Positions 34,004 through 42,653 of a stretch of 64,000 nt of DNA are shown here, piece by piece (within the stretch, counting starts at the first letter, position 1; each line of letters opens with the position of its first letter). Origin of the DNA: UBA1731 sp964567665 (GTDB taxonomy: Bacteria; Verrucomicrobiota; Kiritimatiellia; RFP12; UBA1067); assembly GCA_964567665.1 (NCBI GenBank), contig CAZMNN010000001.1, positions 51,036 to 115,035 of the forward strand, written 5' to 3'. The translations under genes were made by a program, and so were the position numbers. The notes under the pieces are model-generated. The model saw only the letters and a program-made list of their open reading frames with translations. It ran no database searches and was not told the origin of the DNA.

Positions 34004-35161
34004 TCACTTGCTGAACGCAGGGTTCATCCAGTTGCCCTTGTTGTAGAAGATCTGGACAGGCTTGTCGCCGTCGGGATCGGTGTCTACGATGAACAGCGCC
34101 TTGTCGCGGGACGCGACGAGGTGGCGGCTGTCCGCCGCCCAGGACGGATCCTGCCACGAACCGGGCTTCGTAACCGTACGCGCCGACGACGCATCGCCGC
34201 CCGCTTCGGCAACCATTATGCACCACTGCCCGGACTGGAGGGACGACCAGCAGAGCTTGCCGTCCGGCGCCCAATCTGGGTGCGTGTTCTGCCGCCCCTT
34301 CTGCGTGTAGCGTGTGGACTTGCGCGAGGCGACATCGCAGATGTAGATCTGCGGATTGCGCGTCTGGTCGGAGACATACGCAATCTTGCGGCCGTCGGGA
34401 CTCCAGCACGGGCTTGACTCGACCGCAGCCGGCGTCTCGGTCATGCGCTTGATCTTGCGGGACGCAAGATCCATCACGTAGAGTTCAGGGTTCCCCTGAT
34501 AGGCGAGTATGATTGCTACGGAACGCCCGTCAGGCGACGCCGCCGCGCCGGAGGCGCCGTTCTTGAAGAAACCGAGGCATTCGCGCTGTTCGGTATCCAC
34601 GTTGATGCGATAGGAAAGCTGCTTCTCGTGCAGGAAGCCGGTGTAGTAGACGTCCGTTCCGTTGAACGCCCAGCGCGGACCGATCGCCGCCCGTCCGTCG
34701 CTCGTGACCTGTCTCATGTCCCATCCGTCCGGATAGCACATGTAAAGCTCGGCATTGTCGGAGCCTTTGCGGTTCACGTACGCGATGCGCTTCGTGGCGA
34801 AGCCAGTGCCTCCATCGGAGAACGTCTTCACGATCGCGTCCGACATCCGCCGTGCTGCCATGCGGGCGCCGGCGGCGTCGGCGAACGTCTCGCTTGACGT
34901 CACCGCCTTACCGTAGCCGACGGCCTTGACGGTTCCGCCGGCCGCTCCGGAGACTGTGACCGAGCCGGAAGAAGCAACCTTGAACCAGCCAGAAAGCTCA
35001 AGGTTCTTCTTCAGCACCTTTGCATAGTCCGGACTTCCGGAAACCTGCACGGCGACCGTCACCTTCACAGCACCCTGCTTTACCACGTCCACTGTCAGCG
35101 CAAAGGCCTCCGACACGGAAACCGCCAGCACGCAGCCCAATATGCAATTGCGAATCTTCAT
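34004..35161 (-). CDS. TolB-like periplasmic beta-propeller protein
   Basis: The 385-residue product begins MKIRNCILGCVLAVSVSEAF, a signal peptide. An N-terminal alpha/beta domain (about 25-120) with DYAKVLKKNLELSGWFKVAS is the TolB N-domain signature. A propeller of WD40-like/PD40 blades follows: RIAYVNRKGSDNAELYMCYP, GAAASPDGRSVAIILAYQGN, ESSPCWSPDGRKIAYVSDQ, THPDWAPDGKLCWSS and QDPSWAADSRHLVASRD. TolB works with Pal in outer-membrane integrity. It follows lpxA by 51 bases in an envelope-gene cluster. Whether this is the sole TolB of the cell is not known. Confidence 0.85.
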   Translation of the reverse strand: MKIRNCILGCVLAVSVSEAFALTVDVVKQGAVKVTVAVQVSGSPDYAKVLKKNLELSGWFKVASSGSVTVSGAAGGTVKAVGYGKAVTSSETFADAAGARMAARRMSDAIVKTFSDGGTGFATKRIAYVNRKGSDNAELYMCYPDGWDMRQVTSDGRAAIGPRWAFNGTDVYYTGFLHEKQLSYRINVDTEQRECLGFFKNGASGAAASPDGRSVAIILAYQGNPELYVMDLASRKIKRMTETPAAVESSPCWSPDGRKIAYVSDQTRNPQIYICDVASRKSTRYTQKGRQNTHPDWAPDGKLCWSSLQSGQWCIMVAEAGGDASSARTVTKPGSWQDPSWAADSRHLVASRDKALFIVDTDPDGDKPVQIFYNKGNWMNPAFSK

Positions 35162-35212
35162 TTTGCCAATCTTGCCTTTCGTTGATATTCTGTTTCCGCC
35201 ATTGTCGCCGCA

Positions 35213-35995
35213 TCAGCTCACGCCGCGCGTCGAGTTGCGGTAGAACTGCACGAGTTCCTTGACCTCGTCAAACTGCTCCACATCGTTCTCCACCCGCTCC
35301 AAAGCCTGTGAACGGTTGAGACCGGAATGGTATATGAACCTGAAAGCCTCCTTGAGCGCGGATATGACGTCCTTGGAGAATCCGCGCCTCGTAAGCCCGA
35401 CCACGTTCGGTCCGATGACCTTGAGTGAGCCTTCAACCATGTCTCCGAGCATGAACGGCGGGAAGTCCTGCCTGATTTTCGACATTCCGCCGACCATCGC
35501 ATGACGTCCTACGCTGCAGAACTGGTGGGACGCAGCGCATCCGCCGATTATCGCCCAGTCCTGAAGATGCACGTCGCCGGCGAGCTGCACCGAGTTCGAG
35601 CAGATCACATGGTTACCGAGCACGACGCCGTGCGCCGCATGGCAGTACGCCATGAACAGGCAGTCGGACCCGATGATCGTCTTCTCACCGTCCTTCGTGC
35701 CGAGATGCACGGTGGCGAACTCGCGGATCACCGTGCGGTCGCCGATCTCCACGTATGAGACAGACCCTTCCTGATACTTCAGATCCTGCGTCTTCATCCC
35801 GATGAGCGCATACGGGAATATCTGGCACTCCGCACCTATCGTAGTGTGCCCGTCGATTATCGCGCCCTGTCCGATTGTCGTTCCGGGACCGATGACGGCG
35901 TTCGCTCCGATGGTGGCGTACGGGCCTACCTTGACGCCGTCGCCAAGCCGCGCATTTGCGTCAACCATCGCGGTTGGATGTACTTCTATGGCCAT
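35213..35995 (-). CDS. lpxA: UDP-N-acetylglucosamine acyltransferase
   Basis: LpxA performs the first acylation of lipid A synthesis. The 260-residue protein starts MAIEVHPTAMVDANARLGDG and folds as a left-handed beta-helix of hexapeptide repeats (VKVGPYATIGANAVIGPGTT). It carries QDLKYQEGSVSYVEIGDRTVIRE and the catalytic-His block MAYCHAAHGVVLGNHV. The ending NVVGLTRRGFSKDVISALKEAFR is the typical helical C-terminus. A longer frame back to 36037 lies inside the permease gene. ATG 35995 has GGAG at suitable spacing. Presence of LpxA shows a diderm cell with lipid A. Confidence 0.95.
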   Translation of the reverse strand: MAIEVHPTAMVDANARLGDGVKVGPYATIGANAVIGPGTTIGQGAIIDGHTTIGAECQIFPYALIGMKTQDLKYQEGSVSYVEIGDRTVIREFATVHLGTKDGEKTIIGSDCLFMAYCHAAHGVVLGNHVICSNSVQLAGDVHLQDWAIIGGCAASHQFCSVGRHAMVGGMSKIRQDFPPFMLGDMVEGSLKVIGPNVVGLTRRGFSKDVISALKEAFRFIYHSGLNRSQALERVENDVEQFDEVKELVQFYRNSTRGVS

Positions 35996-36005
35996 ATTCT
36001 CTCCA

Positions 36006-37121
36006 TTAAAGGTTTTTCGGCACGAGATACGATGCAAGCGCCAGACACGCCACGACGGGAATCCATATCAGGAACTCCGGCTGCGCACGGAAATTCTTTG
36101 ACAGGCTCGACATCAGTATCACGACCATGTAGTATGATAAAGCAACGGCAAGTGATATCGCCATTCCGACGGAGCTTTCCTTGCGCTGCGCACGTATGCC
36201 GAGCGGAATGCCCACGAGAACAAAGCACACCGATGCAAACGCAAAGACCCAGCGCTTCTGGAACTCCGTCTGGATGTCGCTCAGATAGCGTTTTGCCATG
36301 TACTTCTCCGTGCCCTTTTTCGAAGTCCCCTTCGATGTCTCCACCTGCGCCTTTGCACGGTCTATGGCCGACATCATCTCGAAGAAGCAGAAGTCCTTCT
36401 CCTTGCGCTTGTATTTGCCGTCCTTCAGCACATCCTCCACTCGGTACTGGTATCGGGCTATCCGCGCCATTCCGGGATGCTCTTCGTCAAGCGGATCGAC
36501 CGTTATGTCGTGCAGATCGAGACACACATCTTTCCCTTCGCTCGTGACAAGGGCCTTCTTGGCCGTTATCTCGCGCACAAACTTCTTGTTGGAGTAGTCG
36601 AGCACGATGAGGTCGCGAAGCCAGTTGCCTTCACGCGACTCAAAGTATATCTTCACCTTCGGAAAGTCGTCGATGACCCGGCCCGGCTCAAGGAGGTCAA
36701 GCCCGGCCCCAACGGAAATGCGCCTTGCGAGATTGCGGCGCACCTCGTGTCCACGCGGCACGATCTCGTTGTTGATGAAAAGCCCAAGAAGCGTCATCGC
36801 AGCCGCAAAAAGCACCGGATAGCGCACCACGGAGAGGAGGTTCACGCCGCAGGCACGCATCGCCGCAATCTCCGAATCGGCTGAAAGGCGGGAGAACACG
36901 AGCAGCGACGAGACGAGCAGCGCAAGCGGAATCGTCCACTGCATCGTCTCCGGGAGGCACACGAGCGCAAAACGGCCAACAAGCTCGATGGGGATGCCGG
37001 ATAGGATGTAGCCGACGATCTGCACCATCAGACCTATCGTCAGCACGAACGACAGCACCAGAAACGCCAACAGGAAGGACGTCAAAAATGATCCGAATAC
37101 ATATCGCTGGAGTGTCTTCAT
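36006..37121 (-). CDS. LPS export permease, LptF/LptG family
   Basis: The 371-residue protein has three N-terminal transmembrane helices with LQRYVFGSFLTSFLLAFLVL and LVCLPETMQWTIPLALLVSS, then SADSEIAAMRACGVNLL, the coupling-helix region of the family. A periplasmic beta-jellyroll (about 125-270) follows, then three C-terminal helices. The partner permease is not in this window. LptF/G move LPS from the inner membrane towards the Lpt bridge, matching the neighbouring lpxA gene 10 bases downstream. The ATG at 37121 lies 11 bases after a TACAAT box, implying a very short or absent 5' leader. Confidence 0.88.
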   Translation of the reverse strand: MKTLQRYVFGSFLTSFLLAFLVLSFVLTIGLMVQIVGYILSGIPIELVGRFALVCLPETMQWTIPLALLVSSLLVFSRLSADSEIAAMRACGVNLLSVVRYPVLFAAAMTLLGLFINNEIVPRGHEVRRNLARRISVGAGLDLLEPGRVIDDFPKVKIYFESREGNWLRDLIVLDYSNKKFVREITAKKALVTSEGKDVCLDLHDITVDPLDEEHPGMARIARYQYRVEDVLKDGKYKRKEKDFCFFEMMSAIDRAKAQVETSKGTSKKGTEKYMAKRYLSDIQTEFQKRWVFAFASVCFVLVGIPLGIRAQRKESSVGMAISLAVALSYYMVVILMSSLSKNFRAQPEFLIWIPVVACLALASYLVPKNL

Positions 37122-37132
37122 TTATTCTGCGA

Positions 37133-37141
37133 ATTGTACCA
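37133..37141 (-). promoter_or_regulatory. Extended -10 promoter of the LptF/G permease gene
   Basis: The minus strand reads TGGTACAAT with eleven bases to the ATG. The predicted leader is about 4-5 bases and there is no Shine-Dalgarno. Confidence 0.55.
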
Positions 37142-37285
37142 AATCAGACCCCCGCAAGCAAGGACGGCACAGACCGAATCCGGTCGCGGGAAACCGCTGC
37201 GCATGGCGGTACGGCGACACGGCAACGTCTGCGGAAAACGCCAGATCCAGATGCTCCACGCCGGATGACGCATCGATTGGACAGG

Positions 37286-38053
37286 TCATGCCATGCGACC
37301 GACAAGACCGGCGGCAAGAGACGACAGGGGCTTGGTGTCTCCCGGCAATCCGTCAAGCGCGGCAAGCGCCGCCGCCGTCATGTCGGCGACTTTCCGTTCG
37401 GTTTCAGCCTTCGGATACGGCGAATCGCCGTCAAGCAGGTCGTCCTCGAACTGGAACGCAAGTCCAAGATTAAGTGCATACGTGCGCAGACGCTCTACGT
37501 CATCGGCACTCCCACCACCTGCGTACGCCCCCATTGCGGCGGCAGCCACAAAAAGATCTGCGGTCTTGTGCCGGTAGATGAAGCCGATATCACTGCGGTT
37601 GCCGGAAATGTCCTCCACCTGTCCACGAACTACACCGACAGCGGCTTCGCCAAGCACGGAGACTATTCTATCAGCGTTGCGCGGAGAACGCGCCGCCGCC
37701 TCGAACGCAAGCGCCTGAAGCGCATCGCCCGCAAGAATTGCGTTCGCCACTCCGAACTTCGCCCATACGCTCGGCTGTCCACGACGCATTTCATCGTTGT
37801 CCATCGACGGCAGGTCATCGTGCACAAGGGTGTACGAATGCAGAAGCTCAATCGCGCAAGCCGGGAAGACTGCATCCTCGACGCTGCCGCCGACTGCCGC
37901 AGATGCGGCAAGGCACAGCTGCGGACGCACCCGCTTGCCGCCGTTCAGGACAGCATGGCGCATTGCGTCGAACAGGACAGAAGGACGGGAACCGGAAAGA
38001 AGTTCACGGAGCGCCGCTTCAACCATGGCGATCATGTCAGGCTTAGTCGGCAT
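37286..38053 (-). CDS. Polyprenyl synthetase, farnesyl/geranyl diphosphate synthase type
   Basis: The 255-residue protein carries the first Asp-rich motif LVHDDLPSMDND with the preceding GGKRVRPQLCLAA. It also has RHKTADLFVAAAAMGAYAGG and the second Asp-rich motif FQFEDDLLD, so it condenses IPP with allylic diphosphates. The two residues inserted in the first motif (DDxxxxD) fit short-chain bacterial IspA enzymes. It is a little shorter than E. coli IspA (299 aa). ATG 38053 lies one base after the PFK stop. The much longer frame back to 38203 is a shadow inside that gene. With ispG at 41.6 kb it marks the MEP isoprenoid route. Confidence 0.9.
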   Translation of the reverse strand: MPTKPDMIAMVEAALRELLSGSRPSVLFDAMRHAVLNGGKRVRPQLCLAASAAVGGSVEDAVFPACAIELLHSYTLVHDDLPSMDNDEMRRGQPSVWAKFGVANAILAGDALQALAFEAAARSPRNADRIVSVLGEAAVGVVRGQVEDISGNRSDIGFIYRHKTADLFVAAAAMGAYAGGGSADDVERLRTYALNLGLAFQFEDDLLDGDSPYPKAETERKVADMTAAALAALDGLPGDTKPLSSLAAGLVGRMA

Positions 38054-38054
38054 G

Positions 38055-39263
38055 TCAGAGCGTTTCGCAGTGCGGGAGATCGCCGACAAGCGGCTTGACG
38101 TAGTCGATGAACGCCTTGGTGACGTCATGTCCGCTCTTCGCGATGTATTTGTCCGGCACAGACCGCGTGAACTTCGCCGCCGCCTGCGCCGGCATCGCCT
38201 CAAATGTCACCTTGTACGTCCGACCCTTCGCCCGCTGCAGTCCGACTGTCCCCTTAACCTGGATGTCCTTTGCGCCACGTGCTGCCTTGAGCGCATAGGA
38301 AACGGCCGCGCCGCCGGCCTGCCTCGCCTCTTTCATGTCCACCTTGCTCGCAATGCCAGGGAAGCTGCGCTGGAGGTAGCCAAAGGTATCGGCGCGTACA
38401 CGGCGGATCTCTGAATTCTTCTTCAGATAGCCCGCCAGATAGTCGCCAAGCGCTCCAGTGCCGGAGAGTTGAAGATTTCCGTGGGAATCCTTCTCGCCTG
38501 CAGCAAACCTCTTCGCAAGCAGTTCGCCGTCGGCATCGCGGATTCCCTCAGACACCGCCACCACGCAACGGCCATGCCTCTTCATCGCCGCCTGAACGTC
38601 GGCGACAAAGCCGTCAAGTGAAAACGGACGCTCAGGGAGATAGATGAGGTGCGGGCCGTCGCCGCTGTTCTCGCGGGCAAGCGCGGATGCCGCCGTGAGG
38701 AATCCGGCGTCACGCCCCATGATTATGTCGATCTTCACACCGCCAAGCGCCCGGTTGTCAAGGTCGTCTCCCTTGAGCGCACAGGCGACAAAACGGGCGG
38801 CGGACGCAAATCCTGGTGTATGGTCGCAGCTGCGCAGATCGTTGTCGATGGTTTTGGGGATGTGGTACACGACAAGCGGATAGCCGTCCTTCTCCGCCTC
38901 TTCACCGATGATGCGGGCGGCGTCTGCGGAGTCGTTTCCGCCGATGTAGAAAAAGAAGCCGACATCAAGCCGCTTGAACTCCTCGAATATCCTGCGGCAG
39001 TCATCGGCCGTAGGCTTCATGCGGCAGCTGCCGAGAGCCGATGACGGAGTGAGCGCGACCGCTTCAAGCTTTGCGGCCGACACCTTGCGCAGGTCGATGT
39101 AGTCCCTGCCGAGAATCCCCTGTATGCCGTGTCGTGCGCCGAGAATCCGACCGATCCTGCCGCCGGCCTTCTTGGCCGCGAACACCGCACCGACAAGCGA
39201 TGCGTTGATGACCATTGACGGACCGCCAGACTGTGCGATGACCATGTTGTTCGACTTCTTCAT
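38055..39263 (-). CDS. 6-phosphofructokinase, probably PPi-dependent type
   Basis: The 402-residue protein begins MKKSNNMVIAQSGGPSMVIN, with the usual phosphate loop replaced by QSGGPS. The phosphoryl-donor site reads FFYIGGNDSADAARI, where ATP enzymes have GGDGS and PPi enzymes have GGDDS. The catalytic block reads IPKTIDNDL, and Lys at this place is characteristic of PPi-dependent enzymes. KIDIIMGRDAGFLTAASAL and LQRSFPGIASKVDMKEARQ form the sugar-binding part. The Asn at the donor position is unusual, so donor choice is not certain. It is followed after one base by the prenyl synthase gene. Confidence 0.88.
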   Translation of the reverse strand: MKKSNNMVIAQSGGPSMVINASLVGAVFAAKKAGGRIGRILGARHGIQGILGRDYIDLRKVSAAKLEAVALTPSSALGSCRMKPTADDCRRIFEEFKRLDVGFFFYIGGNDSADAARIIGEEAEKDGYPLVVYHIPKTIDNDLRSCDHTPGFASAARFVACALKGDDLDNRALGGVKIDIIMGRDAGFLTAASALARENSGDGPHLIYLPERPFSLDGFVADVQAAMKRHGRCVVAVSEGIRDADGELLAKRFAAGEKDSHGNLQLSGTGALGDYLAGYLKKNSEIRRVRADTFGYLQRSFPGIASKVDMKEARQAGGAAVSYALKAARGAKDIQVKGTVGLQRAKGRTYKVTFEAMPAQAAAKFTRSVPDKYIAKSGHDVTKAFIDYVKPLVGDLPHCETL

Positions 39264-39310
39264 GAATCCAACCTTTCTTCACTGCGGGGCATCTGCCGCC
39301 CCGGCAGCCG

Positions 39311-40387
39311 TCAATAACCGCAGTTGAGTATCTGATCCTCAAGCCCGAACGTCGTCGCGATGAGCGCAGAGCGCACCCACATGCCGTTGCGCATCTGCCT
39401 CCAGTACATCGCGCGCGGATCGTGGTCGCAGCACGTCGCTATCTCGTCGCGGCGCGGCAGAGGATGCATGATTATGCCGTCGGGCTTGAGAAGCGCAAGC
39501 TCCTCCGCGCCAAACTTGAAGCGGGACGTATCGATCTTCGCGGACTCGCCCTTTGCGGAATCCCACTCGTCCTGGATGCGCGTCATGTACACCGCATCGG
39601 ACACCTTGACCGCAGCCTTCAGGTCGTCCGTCACCTCGAAATCAATGCCCTTCTTCGCGAGAATCATCACCACGTCCGCCGGCACCTGCAGATCTGGCGG
39701 AGCCACGAAAATCTGCTTCACGTCCTTGAAGTTCGTGAGCAGGTAGCTCAGCGATCTTACTGTGCGCCCACGCATGAGGTCGCCGCAGAACGTCACGGTG
39801 CGGCCGTCGATGCCGCCCTTGTTCTCGAACGACCGGATGAGCGTGTAGATGTCGAGCAGAGCCTGCGTGGGGTGCTGATCCTTTCCGGAACCGGCATTCA
39901 GAATCGGTATCGGACGGTCGCTGTTCGACAGCTCCCACGCCATCTTCTCGGCAAGCCCCTTCTCCGGCGTACGCATTATGATCATGTCGAAGTAGGACGA
40001 GAACGTACGGATGGAATCCTCCTTGGACTCGCCCTTGAACTCTGACGATATCGCGGTATCGCGGACAGAGCCGGTCGTGAGACCGAGTATCTGGCAGGCG
40101 GCAAGGTGCGAAAGGAACGTGCGCGAACTCGGCTGCGAGAAGTAGAGCATTGCGCGCTTGTGCGGAAGGAACGACTTGAGGAACAATGCGCCTTCGCGTG
40201 ACTTTGCTATGAAGCGGATGCGGTTCGCAAGTGCCGCAAGACGCTCCAGCACAGACCTGTCGAACTGCTGCGCGAACAGCGTGTGGTACGGCATTCCGTC
40301 GCCGCCAGTCCTCTCAAGATAAGGGCGCTTCGCCTCAAGCGGCAGCGCCTCGAACTCCTCCCATCCCACTTCTGTCAGCTTCGCCAT
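39311..40387 (-). CDS. pyrB: Aspartate carbamoyltransferase catalytic chain
   Basis: The enzyme catalyses carbamoyl phosphate plus aspartate to carbamoyl-aspartate in pyrimidine synthesis. The 358-residue chain has FSQPSSRTFLSH (carbamoyl-phosphate loop), SSEFKGESKEDSIRT, KDQHPTQALLDIYT, CGDLMRGRTVRSLSYLL and MHPLPRRDEI. About 45 extra residues precede the usual start, so it is longer than the E. coli chain (311). No PyrI regulatory chain is next to it. It lies 24 bases after argF, so the two paralogous carbamoyltransferases sit side by side in one probable operon. Confidence 0.93.
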   Translation of the reverse strand: MAKLTEVGWEEFEALPLEAKRPYLERTGGDGMPYHTLFAQQFDRSVLERLAALANRIRFIAKSREGALFLKSFLPHKRAMLYFSQPSSRTFLSHLAACQILGLTTGSVRDTAISSEFKGESKEDSIRTFSSYFDMIIMRTPEKGLAEKMAWELSNSDRPIPILNAGSGKDQHPTQALLDIYTLIRSFENKGGIDGRTVTFCGDLMRGRTVRSLSYLLTNFKDVKQIFVAPPDLQVPADVVMILAKKGIDFEVTDDLKAAVKVSDAVYMTRIQDEWDSAKGESAKIDTSRFKFGAEELALLKPDGIIMHPLPRRDEIATCCDHDPRAMYWRQMRNGMWVRSALIATTFGLEDQILNCGY

Positions 40388-40411
40388 CGTCTGTCTCCTT
40401 GTCTTTATGCG

Positions 40412-41416
40412 TCAGATTGTCGCACGGTCGCAGAGGGCCGACACGAAAAGCGCCTTTATCGTGTGCATCCGGTTCTCGGATTCGTCAAACACCTTTGAGT
40501 ACTTGGACTCGAACACCTCATCCGTGACCTCAAGTGCGCCGCACTCCTTCGTGACATCGGTGCTGTGGTCGTGGAAGGCGGGAAGGCAGTGCAGGAACAT
40601 CAGTCTTCCGTCCATGTTGCCCGTCGCCCTCATGAGATCCATGTTTATCTGGTAGGGGCGCAGCAGCTTGATGCGCTCTGCCGTCTTGTCCTCCTCGCCC
40701 ATCGAAACCCACACGTCCGTGTACAGCACGTTCGCGCCCTTCACGCCCGCGACAGGGTCCTCCGACACGCGGATGTCCACGCCGTTCTTTCTTGCGACGG
40801 CCTCGGCCTCGGCCAGCACCGCCTCATCCGGCCTCAAGGACGCAGGGGCGCAGCACACATAGCGCACACCGGCTTTCGCGCATCCCATCATCAGCGAATT
40901 GGCGACGTTGTTGCGTCCATCGCCTACATAGGCCACAGTGACATCCTTGAGCGATCCGAACGTCTCCTTCACCGTGAGCAGGTCTGCAAGGATCTGCGTA
41001 GGATGGTAATCGTCTGTAAGCCCGTTCCACACAGGCACTCCGGACCACTGGCGAAGCTCCTCCACCGTCTTCTGCGAAAAGCCCCGGAAGAGTATGCCGT
41101 CGTAGATGCGGCCAAGCACACGCGCCGTATCCTTTACGCTCTCCTTCTTTCCGAAATGGATGTCGGGGCGCGTCAGGTATTCAGCGTCTCCGCCTTCATC
41201 GCGGGCGGCGATCTGCGACGAATTGCGCGTCCGCGTGGACGACTTCTCGAATATCAGCGCAATCTGCTTCCGGCGCAGAAGATTTCCGCGCACCCCTGCA
41301 TGACGGCGAGCCTTCAGCTGCGCCGCGAGATCGATCAGGTTAAGCATCTCTTCATCGGAAAAAGAGGTCATCCGCATAAGCGAACGCCCCTTCAAAGAAT
41401 CCATCCAAGTCAACAT
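40412..41416 (-). CDS. argF: Ornithine carbamoyltransferase
   Basis: The enzyme converts ornithine and carbamoyl phosphate to citrulline. The 334-residue protein shows IFEKSSTRTRNSSQIAARDE, KESVKDTARVLGRIYDGILF, DDYHPTQILADLLT, YVGDGRNNVANSL and the ornithine-side FLHCLPAFHD. The usual RCAFE after STRTR is replaced by RNSSQ, a mild divergence. A TTG two codons upstream (41422) sits 5 bases from AAAGG, while ATG 41416 is 11 bases away, so either could be used. Promoter TGGTATAAT lies at 41446. Confidence 0.93.
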   Translation of the reverse strand: MLTWMDSLKGRSLMRMTSFSDEEMLNLIDLAAQLKARRHAGVRGNLLRRKQIALIFEKSSTRTRNSSQIAARDEGGDAEYLTRPDIHFGKKESVKDTARVLGRIYDGILFRGFSQKTVEELRQWSGVPVWNGLTDDYHPTQILADLLTVKETFGSLKDVTVAYVGDGRNNVANSLMMGCAKAGVRYVCCAPASLRPDEAVLAEAEAVARKNGVDIRVSEDPVAGVKGANVLYTDVWVSMGEEDKTAERIKLLRPYQINMDLMRATGNMDGRLMFLHCLPAFHDHSTDVTKECGALEVTDEVFESKYSKVFDESENRMHTIKALFVSALCDRATI

Positions 41417-41445
41417 CTTCAAGTGTACCTTTCTTCAGTCCGCAA

Positions 41446-41454
41446 ATTATACCA
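41446..41454 (-). promoter_or_regulatory. Extended -10 promoter of argF-pyrB
   Basis: The minus strand reads TGGTATAAT about 30 bases before the argF start, in the 139-base gap after ispG. There is no clear -35. Confidence 0.65.
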
Positions 41455-41555
41455 CAAACGACGGCTTCAGATTCGCCGCCGAACCGGAAGGGAAACGGCT
41501 CATCGATCCGGAATGTTGCACGTGGGAATTTTCAACGGAGCTGGCAACCGCTCAT

Positions 41556-42623
41556 TCAATCTGCCCTCTGCGGGGCATCGGCGATGCGCCGTTTCACGGC
41601 CGAAATGACGGCATCCACGGCATCACCTTCCGCAATCTTGCCGACCGGCTTCCCGTCTTCGTAGAGCAGGAACACCCCGTCGCCGCCGCAAAGCGCGATG
41701 TCCGCGCCCTTCGCCTCACCCGGCCCGTTGACCACGCACCCCATTACGGCAATGCGCGGAAGCGAGACGTGACGTCTGCCGCCGATCAGCCTGACAAGCG
41801 CCGACTCAACCGCTTCAGCCACTCCGCGCACGTCGCATTTCGTGCGTCCGCAGGTCGGACAGCTCGTCACGGACGGCCCCGGCTCCCTCAGCCCAAGCGC
41901 ACGGAGAAGTTCAAGACCAACGGCCACCTCCCTCTCAGGGGCATCGGTCAGCGAAACCCGCACCGTGTCGCCTATGCCGTCCGAAAGCAGTATGCCAAGC
42001 GCAACCGACGAATGAACCGTGCCGCGCAGGAACGTGCCTGCTTCGGTCAGTCCGAGATGCAGCGGCAGGTCAGTCCTCTCCGCAAGCTCTCGGTAGGCGG
42101 AAACGGTATCCGCCACGTTGGACGCCTTGACGGATACGACAATGTCGCGAAATCCTTCATCCTCAAGCAGCTTCACGTGCTTGAGAGCCGACGAAACAAG
42201 CGTCTCGCCCTTTTCAAGACTGCCGCCGTTGACGCCGATGCGAATCGGTATGCCGCGCTCCTTTGCCGCCCGCGCAACCGCCTGCACTCGGTCGCGGCCG
42301 CCGATGTTGCCGGGGTTCAGGCGCAGCGCATGGGTTCCGGCCGATATCGCCGCAAGCGCACATCTGTAGTCGAAGTGGATGTCCGCGACGATCGGGACTG
42401 GACTTTCCTTTACGACCTCGCCAAGCGTCTGCGCGGCCGCAATGTCGGGGACGGTCAGCCGGACGATGTCAGCGCCGGCTTCGGCGCACGAGCGGAGATG
42501 CGCCAAAATTGCCGCTGCGTCATGCGGATTGTCGGCAAGCATGGTCTGGACGCTCACCGGTGCGCCGCCGCCGACCGGCACACCGCCGACATTCACCGTC
42601 CTCGTACGATCTCTATATGTCAT
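41556..42623 (-). CDS. ispG: 4-hydroxy-3-methylbut-2-en-1-yl diphosphate synthase
   Basis: IspG is the [4Fe-4S] enzyme that reduces MEcPP to HMBPP in the MEP pathway. The 355-residue protein has RTRTVNVGGVPVGGGAPVSV, VADIHFDYRCALAAI and LRLNPGNIGGRDRV. The cluster cysteines lie in SCPTCGRTKCDV and MGCVVNGPGEAKGADIALCG. It is the short bacterial form without the insert seen in Chlamydia-type proteins. ATG 42623 is preferred over the in-frame ATG 27 bases upstream because MTYRDRTRTV is the normal beginning. It follows the DMT transporter gene by 30 bases. Confidence 0.95.
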   Translation of the reverse strand: MTYRDRTRTVNVGGVPVGGGAPVSVQTMLADNPHDAAAILAHLRSCAEAGADIVRLTVPDIAAAQTLGEVVKESPVPIVADIHFDYRCALAAISAGTHALRLNPGNIGGRDRVQAVARAAKERGIPIRIGVNGGSLEKGETLVSSALKHVKLLEDEGFRDIVVSVKASNVADTVSAYRELAERTDLPLHLGLTEAGTFLRGTVHSSVALGILLSDGIGDTVRVSLTDAPEREVAVGLELLRALGLREPGPSVTSCPTCGRTKCDVRGVAEAVESALVRLIGGRRHVSLPRIAVMGCVVNGPGEAKGADIALCGGDGVFLLYEDGKPVGKIAEGDAVDAVISAVKRRIADAPQRAD

Positions 42624-42653
42624 GATTCCGTTCCTTGTTGAGCCGTACACTGT

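Noticed and set aside
37142..37285. Possible terminator or small gene between the prenyl synthase and the permease
   Set aside because: There are only short weak inverted repeats (GACCG/CGGTC) and no T tract, and no ORF with a ribosome site.
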